Assembly (NCBI RefSeq): GCF_014196255.1
Contig: NZ_JACIDH010000008.1
Coordinates: 85,486 to 149,485, forward strand
Origin: Sphingomonas pseudosanguinis
Lineage (GTDB): Bacteria > Pseudomonadota > Alphaproteobacteria > Sphingomonadales > Sphingomonadaceae
Length of the DNA stretch: 64,000 nucleotides
Reading direction: 5' to 3'
Shown here: positions 58,287 through 64,000 of the stretch, one piece after another
Layout of the letters: the number at the start of each line of letters is the position of its first letter
Numbering within the stretch: position 1 is the stretch's first letter
The notes under the pieces: generated by a model
Told to the model about the DNA's origin: nothing
The model's input: the letters and a program-made list of their open reading frames with translations, nothing else
Database searches by the model: none
Program-made: the position numbers and the translations under genes

Positions 58287-60128
58287 TCAGAAGGCCGACC
58301 AATCGTCCGCCGCGACCGCGCTGCCGTTCGCGACCAGCCGAACCGGCGATCCCGTCCGTCCGCCGGCCGGGGCGGTGGCGCGCGGCGTGATCGGGGAAGT
58401 TGCGGCTGCGGCTGCGGCTGCGGCGGCCCGAACCCGGAAGCGCGCGACATGGCCGTTCAGATCATCGGCCTTTTCCGACAGTTCGCGCGCGGCGGCGGTG
58501 GTTTCCTCGACCATCGCGGCATTGCGCTGGGTGACGCCGTCCATCTCGTCCACCGCGACGTTGACCTGACCCAGCCCGGTCGCCTGCTGCTCGGCCGAGG
58601 ACGCCAGGTTGCGGACCAGCGCGCTGATCTCCGCCACCCGCTCGATAATCTGTTCCAGCGCCCGTCCGGTCTGGGCAACGAGTTCCACCCCCGCCTCGAT
58701 CTGCTCGTTGCTGCTGGTGATGCGCGCCTTCACGTCCTTGGCCGCATCCGCCGAGCGCTGGGCGAGCGCGCGGACTTCGCTGGCGACGACCGCGAAACCC
58801 TTGCCCGCGTCCCCGGCGCGCGCCGCCTCGACGCCCGCGTTCAGCGCCAGCAAATTGGTCTGGAAAGCGATGCCGTCGATCACGCTGATGATCTCCGAAA
58901 TCTCCTGGCTTGAGCGTTCGATACCGTTCATCGCGGCCACCGCATCCCGGACGACCTGACCCCCGCCCTGCGCCGCGCTGGTCGCGTCGGCGACCGCGAC
59001 ATCGGCGCGCTTGGCGTCGGCGGCGGACTGGGCGACCACGGTGGTGATCTGATGCATCGAGGCGGCGGTTTCCTCCAGGCTGGCCGCCTGCTGCTCGGTC
59101 CGCTGCGACAGGTCCTCGGAGGCGGAGCGGATTTCGCCCGACGCGGCGCGAAGCCCCGCCGACACGCCGCTGACCGCCTGCATCGCCTGCTCCATCGTCG
59201 CCATCGCTTCGTTGAAGTCGGTGGCCAACCGCGCGAACGGCTCCTCCAGTCGGGCGTCGATACGCGCGGTCAGATCCCCGGCCGACAGCGCCTGCAACCC
59301 GGTGCCGACGGTCGAGACGATCAGCGCCGCCTGCTCGTCCTTCTGCCGGTCCGCGCGGGCCAGCTGATCGCGCAGGGCGGCGGCGGCGCGCATCATGTCC
59401 CCGATCTCGTCACGCGCGCTGTTCGCCGCGATCGTGACCGAGCGCTCCCCCGCCGCGAGCTGCGACAAGGTGCCGCTCATCGCGCCGACCGGCCGCGCGA
59501 TCACCCGCACCAGCGTCAGCAGCATCGCCACCGTCAGCAGCGCGACCAGCAGGACGGTGCCGATCATGATCAGCCGGCTGACCGAATAGGTGCTCTGCGC
59601 CTCCCCGACCAGATCGTCGATCGCCCGCGACTGCTTCTGGCGAAGCGTATCGGCCGCCTTGTTCGCGACGATGAAATAGGGTGCCGCCGCCCGGAACAGC
59701 GCGATGGCATTGTCCGCACCCGCCGTCGCCGCGCGCGAGGTTTCCTCGGCATGGCTGCGATACTCGTTCCACGCGCCGACAAAGGCGTCGAGCGCCGCGC
59801 GGGTATCGTCGTCCGCCAGACGCGGGCGCAGCCAGGCGGAGCGCTCCGCCACCTGATCCCGCAGTTCGTTGATCCGCCGCTGCGCCGTTTCGCGCGCGTC
59901 GGGCGTGACGGCGAGCAGATGCTGCCCGACCGTGGCGCGATAGGTCGCGGTCGCGGCATTGATGACGGCGATCGCCTCGAGCTGCGAGCGTTGTTCACCG
60001 CCCAGGTTGACAGCGACGTCGCGCATCTCGCTCAGCCGGACGACGGCCAGCGTCGCCAAACCCAGCAGCGCGATCAGCAGCACGGAAAAACAGGCGATCA
60101 GTTTCCCTGGAATGCGCATGTTCTGCAC
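58287..60128 (-). CDS. Methyl-accepting chemotaxis protein with C-terminal tether motif
   Basis: Transmembrane chemoreceptor of 613 aa. Start GTG 60128 is nine bases after AGGA; ATG 60119 is the alternative. TM1 is LIACFSVLLIALLGLATLAV; a periplasmic four-helix-type sensor spans about 30-185; TM2 is LIMIGTVLLVALLTVAMLLT. HAMP (RVIARPVGAMSGTLSQLAAG) is followed by a second HAMP-like stretch (LSAGDLTARIDARLEEP). The signalling tip is DGIAFQTNLLALNAGVEAAR with GKGFAVVASEVRALAQRSAD. After an alanine-repeat linker the protein ends in DDWSAF, resembling the xWxxF pentapeptide that tethers CheR/CheB. No che operon is adjacent. Confidence 0.95.
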   Translation of the reverse strand: MQNMRIPGKLIACFSVLLIALLGLATLAVVRLSEMRDVAVNLGGEQRSQLEAIAVINAATATYRATVGQHLLAVTPDARETAQRRINELRDQVAERSAWLRPRLADDDTRAALDAFVGAWNEYRSHAEETSRAATAGADNAIALFRAAAPYFIVANKAADTLRQKQSRAIDDLVGEAQSTYSVSRLIMIGTVLLVALLTVAMLLTLVRVIARPVGAMSGTLSQLAAGERSVTIAANSARDEIGDMMRAAAALRDQLARADRQKDEQAALIVSTVGTGLQALSAGDLTARIDARLEEPFARLATDFNEAMATMEQAMQAVSGVSAGLRAASGEIRSASEDLSQRTEQQAASLEETAASMHQITTVVAQSAADAKRADVAVADATSAAQGGGQVVRDAVAAMNGIERSSQEISEIISVIDGIAFQTNLLALNAGVEAARAGDAGKGFAVVASEVRALAQRSADAAKDVKARITSSNEQIEAGVELVAQTGRALEQIIERVAEISALVRNLASSAEQQATGLGQVNVAVDEMDGVTQRNAAMVEETTAAARELSEKADDLNGHVARFRVRAAAAAAAAATSPITPRATAPAGGRTGSPVRLVANGSAVAADDWSAF

Positions 60129-60248
60129 GGAGGCTGTTCCTTTTTAAACCAACTACGCCCCCCGGCGCTGGTCGCCTCCCTGCCGCCGCGACATTAAACT
60201 TTCGTCATAAATCTGCGTTAACCCGCCTTAACGAAGCGACGTTTCGCG

Positions 60249-61397
60249 TCAGCCATCGATGACGTGCGGCACGAAACGCGCCGTGTTCGACGTGATCAGC
60301 CCGCCTTCGCGAATCCCCATGCCGGCCGCCGCGCCGTCGACGATCCAGCTGCCGATCACCGGAAAGCATCCCGGCGCCATTTCGGGCAGGCGGTAGAGCG
60401 ATTGATAGACATAGCCCTCGTCACCATAGTCCCCCGCCGTTTCGGCGATGATGGTATCGGCGCGGCGGATCGAGACATTGGCCCCCTCGCGCGACAGGAG
60501 CGGCTTGGCGACCGCATCGCCGCTCGGGACCGTGAAGCTGGCGGGCAGCAGATTGGGATGGCCGGGAAACAGGTTCCACAGGACCGGAAGGATCGCCTTG
60601 TTGGACCAGATCATCTTCCAGATCGGTTCGATCCACAGCAAGTCGCCGCGCGCGAGATTGTCGAGCAGGTGCGGCGCGAACCCCTCATGCACCAGCCATT
60701 CCCATGGATAGAGCTTGAACAGGGCCCCGATCCGGATGTCGCGCCCGTCGACGAAGCAATGATCGTCGTGGTTCCACCCGATCTCCTCCATCAGCAGCGG
60801 CTGGGTGGCGATGCCCGCCGCCTCGGCCGTGTCGCGCAGATAGGCGGCGGTGATCGCATCCTCGCCCGACAGATCGTCGACATGCGCGACATGCAGCGTG
60901 GCGGGCAGCATGGGGGCCAGTTCGCGCCACCGCGCCACCAGCGCCTCGTGCAGGCCGTTGAACTGGTCGAGCGCCGGAAGACATTCGCTCTTCCAGTCCC
61001 ATTGCACCACCGCCGCCTCCAGCAGAGAGGTGGGCGTATCGCAGTTGAACTCGAACAGCTTGGGCGCATCCTGCCCGTCGAAACCCAGATCGAAGCGGCC
61101 GAAATTGAGCGCGGGCGGCTCCGCCTCCCATGCCTCGCGCACCGGATCGTGAAAGGCGGGCGGGATGCCGAACCGCGTGAGCAAGGCCGGGTCACTGACC
61201 ACCGCCTCCCCCGCCGCCAGGAACAGCCGGTACAGTTCGATCGTCGCCGTCTCGATCCGGTCGATCTCGCAGGCGGTAAAGCGATAACAGGCGCTTTCAT
61301 CCCAATAGGGACGCTCCGCCCCGGCATGCCAGACCAGCCCCAGCGCCTCGACCTTGGCCTGCCAGTCGGGACGCGGGGTCAGCGTGTCGCGGATCAC
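60249..61397 (-). CDS. Glutathionylspermidine synthase family protein (YgiC-like ATP-grasp)
   Basis: ATP-grasp amide ligase of 382 aa. GTG 61397 (VIRDTLTPRPDWQAKVEALG) overlaps the upstream stop as GTGA; the longer open frame reads antisense. Motifs: LFEFNCDTPTSLLEAAVVQW near 125, WKMIWSNKAILPVLWNLFPG near 270, and the ATP-grasp KPLLSREGANVSI near 310, ending VIGSWIVDGAAAGMGIREGG. Like E. coli YgiC it lacks the amidase domain of full glutathionylspermidine synthetase, and the true substrate of this subgroup is unknown. Its partner gene directly upstream resembles YgiB. Confidence 0.92.
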   Translation of the reverse strand: MIRDTLTPRPDWQAKVEALGLVWHAGAERPYWDESACYRFTACEIDRIETATIELYRLFLAAGEAVVSDPALLTRFGIPPAFHDPVREAWEAEPPALNFGRFDLGFDGQDAPKLFEFNCDTPTSLLEAAVVQWDWKSECLPALDQFNGLHEALVARWRELAPMLPATLHVAHVDDLSGEDAITAAYLRDTAEAAGIATQPLLMEEIGWNHDDHCFVDGRDIRIGALFKLYPWEWLVHEGFAPHLLDNLARGDLLWIEPIWKMIWSNKAILPVLWNLFPGHPNLLPASFTVPSGDAVAKPLLSREGANVSIRRADTIIAETAGDYGDEGYVYQSLYRLPEMAPGCFPVIGSWIVDGAAAGMGIREGGLITSNTARFVPHVIDG

Positions 61398-61774
61398 GAG
61401 CGGGCGCCGCCGAAATGATGCGCCGACGATCCGAAGCCGCCCCGGCTGATCGCCGCCGACCGGGTCATCGCGGTACTGGCCGGCGCGGTCTGATAGCGCA
61501 TACCGCCGGTCGCACGAAAGCTGCCACCGCGCGCGCGTTCGCCGACAAAGGGAATGATCCCCCCGCGCCGGAGGAAATACCAGTGCGCCATGCCGCCACC
61601 GCCGCCGACCCGGTGCTGACGGCATCGATCGTCGGGCAGGCGCTTGCCTTGCGCGTCGGTGCAGATCGCGGTGTCGGTATCGGCGGTCCAGCCGTCATCC
61701 GCCGAGGCGCGGTTGCATCCCCCCGCGAGCAGCGCAGCTGCCAGCGCGGTCGTCCATTTCAAATCAAAGGCCAT
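61394..61774 (-). CDS. YgiB/DUF1190-like small exported protein
   Basis: Protein of 126 aa. ATG 61774 follows GGGGAGAG at good spacing. The signal ends in a possible lipobox (ALLAGGC, Cys about 20). The mature part has TDTAICTDAQGKRLPDDRCR, then HWYFLRRGGIIPFVGERARG and a C-terminal RGGFGSSAHHFGG. The late RGGFG-S element is also found near the end of E. coli YgiB, as I recall. It overlaps the YgiC-like gene by 4 nt, the same pairing as in E. coli, which supports the family call. Function unknown. Confidence 0.75.
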   Translation of the reverse strand: MAFDLKWTTALAAALLAGGCNRASADDGWTADTDTAICTDAQGKRLPDDRCRQHRVGGGGGMAHWYFLRRGGIIPFVGERARGGSFRATGGMRYQTAPASTAMTRSAAISRGGFGSSAHHFGGARS

Positions 61775-61894
61775 GAAAAACTCTCCCCGCGCCATCATGG
61801 CGCAGGTCGATCCCGCTTGGCCAGTCCCGGATGCTTCACATAAACGAAGGGCGTCGATCCCCGTCCGACCGACGCCCCCCGACCATGACCGCGA

Positions 61895-62266
61895 TCAGCG
61901 GCAGCGGACCTTGCCGCGATCGATCGAACGGCCCAGTAACGCGCCACCACCCGCGCCCAGCAGCGTACCCAGCGTCCCGCCGCCGATCACATTGCCCAGG
62001 ACACCGCCGCCCAGCGCACCGACAACCAGACCGGTCGTCCCGTCATTGCGCTTGCAATAGGTGCGGCCGTCGCGTCCCCGGAAAACCTGGTCGTTGCGCC
62101 CCAGGCGGCGCTCGCGATAATTGCCACGCCGATAGTCGCGCGACGGTTCCCAGTCATTGCGGTCGCCATGCCAGCGATAATCGCGATTCTGCGCCATGGC
62201 GGGGGTCGTGGCGATCGGGGCGGCGACGGTCATCACGGCCAGCGCGGCGAGCAGAGGGGCTTTCAT
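61895..62266 (-). CDS. Glycine-zipper 2TM domain protein, exported
   Basis: Protein of 123 aa with a signal peptide (LLAALAVMTVAAPIATTPAM, cleavage AMA-Q). GGAGAG precedes ATG 62266. A charged arginine/tyrosine-rich part (about 27-75, RDYRRGNYRERRLGRNDQ) leads to a single Cys (GRTYCKRND) and a glycine zipper (GLVVGALGGGVLGNVIGGGT, then LGTLLGAGGGALLG). Glycine-zipper proteins such as SlyB insert in the outer membrane. There is no lipobox here. Probably a stress-related envelope protein common in sphingomonads. Confidence 0.8.
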   Translation of the reverse strand: MKAPLLAALAVMTVAAPIATTPAMAQNRDYRWHGDRNDWEPSRDYRRGNYRERRLGRNDQVFRGRDGRTYCKRNDGTTGLVVGALGGGVLGNVIGGGTLGTLLGAGGGALLGRSIDRGKVRCR

Positions 62267-62370
62267 CGGAACTCTCCTTTTCAGACGACTGCTCAACGCG
62301 TTAGGGATGCGGCCGTTCAATTACGGCCGAAGCGATGGCATCATCCGGCCGGCTGGCGCATTGAGCATCC

Positions 62371-62790
62371 ATGCAACAGGCTACCACCATCCTATCCGTC
62401 GACACGCATGGTCAGGGGCTGACCGAGGTCACCCGCGATGTCGCCGCGTGGGTCCGCGCGCAGGGCATGACCGAGGGGCTGCTGACCCTGTTCTGCCGCC
62501 ACACCTCGGCCTCCTTGATCATCCAGGAAAATGCCGCGCCCGAGGTGAGGACCGACATCCTCGCCTATTTCGCGCGGATCGCGCCGGAGGATCGGCGGGC
62601 CTATGCGCATGACGATGAAGGGCCGGACGACATGCCCGCGCATCTGCGCGCGATCCTGACGGGCGTGCATCTGTCGATCCCGCTGATCGACGGGCGGCTG
62701 GCGCTGGGGACATGGCAGGGCATCTATCTGTTCGAGCATCGTCGCGCGCCGCATCGCCGGTCCATCGCGCTCCACATGATGGGCGAATGA
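62371..62790 (+). CDS. YjbQ/UPF0047 family protein
   Basis: Protein of 139 aa in the secondary thiamine-phosphate synthase-like family. Hallmarks: GLLTLFCRHTSASLIIQENA (conserved His), DDEGPDDMPAHLRAILTGVH (conserved His/Asp), and LGTWQGIYLFEHRRAPHRR. E. coli YjbQ has weak thiamine-phosphate synthase activity; the real role is uncertain. It diverges from the glycine-zipper gene and has no clear partner. Confidence 0.92.
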   Translation: MQQATTILSVDTHGQGLTEVTRDVAAWVRAQGMTEGLLTLFCRHTSASLIIQENAAPEVRTDILAYFARIAPEDRRAYAHDDEGPDDMPAHLRAILTGVHLSIPLIDGRLALGTWQGIYLFEHRRAPHRRSIALHMMGE

Positions 62791-62889
62791 GCAACATTTC
62801 ATCGCGGGAGCAAAACTGTTCATCGCCCGTTCTGCGGTGATGGGATAAGGTTTTCACGCTCTCGGTCCGTCCGGGCAGCAGGAAAGGAA

Positions 62890-63480
62890 ATGATGACCAT
62901 GCAATTCGGTCGAAAGGTCGCTCTTGCCCTGGTGGGCGCCAGCACCCTGATGGTCGCCGGCTGCGCGACCGAAACCACCTATCGTCCGGCCACGGGATCG
63001 GGCTTCTACCGGACCGGCTATTCCGATCAGCAGCTGGAGCCCGGCCGCTTCATCGTCAGCTTCGCCGGCAACACCGTCACCTCGCGCGACACGGTCGAGC
63101 GCTATCTGCTGTTCCGTGCGGCCGAACTGACGCTGGCCAATGGCTATGACTATTTCGTGATGGCCGACCGCGATACACAGCTGCGCTCGCGCACCTATTC
63201 GACGCCGGGTGCCTTCGGACCGGGCTTCGGTGGCTGGGGCGGCGGCTGGTGGGGCCCCTCGTGGCGCTATTATGGCCGCGGCTTCGGCTGGCGCAGCTGG
63301 GACCCGTTCTGGGGCGATCCCTTCTTCGGCAACAACATGGATATCAATACCATCGACCGCTACGAAGCGACCGCCGAGGTGGTGATGCGCAAGGGCCCGA
63401 TCCCGCGCGACAACCTCCGTGCCTTCGACGCCCGCGCGATCGTCAACACGATCGGGCCGACGGTGGTGCTGCCGAAGTAA
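62890..63480 (+). CDS. CC0125/CC1285-type lipoprotein
   Basis: Exported lipoprotein of 196 aa. The signal ends in STLMVAGCATE (lipidated Cys about 25). The family pattern is TTYRPATGSGFYRTGYSDQQ, ERYLLFRAAELTLANGYDYF and a C-terminal YEATAEVVMRKGPIP. A glycine/tryptophan-rich segment (about 110-140, FGPGFGGWGGGWWGPSWRYY) lies in the middle and is typical of these alphaproteobacterial proteins. AAAGGAAA precedes ATG 62890. Function unknown; a terminator follows. Confidence 0.88.
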   Translation: MMTMQFGRKVALALVGASTLMVAGCATETTYRPATGSGFYRTGYSDQQLEPGRFIVSFAGNTVTSRDTVERYLLFRAAELTLANGYDYFVMADRDTQLRSRTYSTPGAFGPGFGGWGGGWWGPSWRYYGRGFGWRSWDPFWGDPFFGNNMDINTIDRYEATAEVVMRKGPIPRDNLRAFDARAIVNTIGPTVVLPK

Positions 63481-63504
63481 TTCCGCACACCGATCGAGCG
63501 ATTG

Positions 63505-63536
63505 GGGCGGTCACCTTCAGGGGTGGCCGCCCTTTT
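63505..63536 (+). terminator. Rho-independent terminator after the lipoprotein gene
   Basis: Stem GGGCGGTCACC (63505-63515) and GGTGGCCGCCC (63522-63532), eleven pairs with one G-U, short loop, followed by TTTT (63533-63536). It starts 25 bp after the stop. Confidence 0.88.
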
Positions 63537-63917
63537 CTATTGGGTCGGGTGTTTGCGGCGGGCCATTGACCAGGCTCCAGTACACGCTGGCCATTCGCAC
63601 TTTCCGGAGAGGGAACGCGCGCCCTGACGAAGCGTCCAAGTATGATAGTGGTCGACTGGGTCAGTATCGCATGATGCTTCGAGGTCAGTCCCCGGTCGGC
63701 AAGGAAATTATTCAACACCGCTGCTCTTCGAGTTCTTCGTCTGATTTGAGACAGGAAATTGGAGCGCGGTGTCCGGCATGCGAGGAGACGGACCCGATCA
63801 AGCGGGGATGGAAGTCGGGCTATCCCCGGTTGCGAGGCAAGGCTAATCTTTCTCACTGGAGACGCCCTGTGGCAGGCCTGTGGCCTGCTTCTTTGCCTAA
63901 TGGGTGAGTGACAGAAC
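63537..63917. other. Non-coding gap of lower GC before the tRNA-fMet
   Basis: About 380 bp with no recognisable gene; open frames here lack ribosome sites and family motifs. GC is visibly lower than in the genes. A perfect 7-bp hairpin GCAGGCC-TGT-GGCCTGC (63872-63888), followed by TTCTTT, could be a terminator on the plus strand or a remnant of a family-A repeat, whose inner hairpin is similar. Confidence 0.5.
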
Positions 63918-63952
63918 GCAAGAAAGCCCCGGAGCGGCGATGCTACGGGGCT
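63918..63952 (-). terminator. Terminator downstream of tRNA-fMet
   Basis: Stem AGCCCCG (63925-63931) and CGGGGCT (63946-63952), 14-base loop, followed on the minus strand by TTTCTT. It lies 25 bp past the 3' end of the partial tRNA and would end that transcript, probably an rRNA operon. Confidence 0.75.
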
Positions 63953-63977
63953 GGGGCTGTGTTTGCGTGTGGTGTGA

Positions 63978-64000
63978 TGGTTGCGGGGGCAGGATTTGAA
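63978..64000 (-). tRNA. Initiator tRNA-fMet, 3' end only (cut by window edge)
   Basis: Read on the minus strand, the last 23 bases are TTCAAATCCTG followed by CCCCCGCAACCA. This is the T-loop and 3' acceptor end of a tRNA with encoded CCA. The acceptor strand CCCCGCA with discriminator A is characteristic of initiator tRNA, whose first pair is mismatched. The anticodon is outside the window, so identity rests on the acceptor and T arm. Confidence 0.75.

Noticed and set aside
63419..63907. Open frame after the lipoprotein gene
   Set aside because: It begins inside the lipoprotein gene in another frame, crosses a terminator, and shows no protein family features.

Overview
The window is GC-rich, gene-dense chromosomal DNA of a sphingomonad (Alphaproteobacteria, probably Sphingomonas or a close relative). 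Three things point there. The conserved rpsB-tsf-pyrH-frr-uppS-cdsA-dxr-rseP-bamA-ompH-fabZ block lacks lpxD and lpxA, as expected of bacteria that replaced LPS with glycosphingolipids. It carries alphaproteobacterial genes (PopZ, the recG/sdhE/mfd neighbourhood, an HWE-family kinase, a CC0125-type lipoprotein). Two families of small palindromic intergenic repeats are scattered through it. No IS element, prophage or CRISPR array was seen; most of the window looks like core chromosome.

Layout. 1-2.6 kb: start of a TonB-dependent siderophore receptor with a Fur-box-like site, and a Tat-exported PhoD phosphatase. 2.8-7.4 kb: a MarR-controlled tripartite drug efflux operon (NodT-type channel, EmrA, EmrB) with a clear palindromic operator. 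7.6-10.2 kb: ThuA-like protein, L-serine ammonia-lyase, PilZ protein. 10.3-22.1 kb: a minus-strand block for translation (rpsB, tsf, frr, rpmE), UMP kinase, isoprenoid and phospholipid precursors (dxr, uppS, cdsA) and envelope assembly (rseP, bamA, ompH, fabZ), with many 1-4 nt overlaps and several non-ATG starts. 22.3-24.2 kb: a small membrane protein behind a promoter that contains a LexA-type direct repeat, facing the psd-pssA phosphatidylethanolamine operon. 24.4-31 kb: icd, a c-type cytochrome, a CPA2 antiporter with a TrkA-N domain, and valS.

31.2-43 kb is rich in signalling: a LOV histidine kinase with a receiver, PopZ, a TolC/PCMT pair, tRNA-Cys, an M61 peptidase, then a short LOV protein behind an EcfG-like promoter, a CheB-CheR-PAS-HWE-kinase gene broken by an in-frame amber codon, and a single-domain receiver. 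43-47.3 kb: two secreted GH43-type glycosidases and a small DMT transporter. 47.3-53.4 kb: recG, sdhE and mfd. 53.5-57.7 kb: an NTF2-like protein, a GGDEF/EAL protein with a degenerate GGDEF site, moaA, nadK and tRNA-Asn. 58.3-63.5 kb: a methyl-accepting chemotaxis protein with a CheR-tether-like tail, a YgiC/YgiB-like pair, a glycine-zipper protein, a YjbQ-family protein and a lipoprotein. The last 23 bases match the 3' end of initiator tRNA-fMet on the minus strand, so an rRNA operon probably lies just to the right.

The items most worth a second look are the putative SOS-controlled small membrane protein (22315-22755), the amber-interrupted chemotaxis/HWE kinase gene in a LOV and general-stress context (38449-42969), and a 355-bp expanded version of the palindromic repeat with 57/58-bp terminal inverted repeats (57898-58252). 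All assignments come from reading the sequence and from family knowledge; no database search was run.
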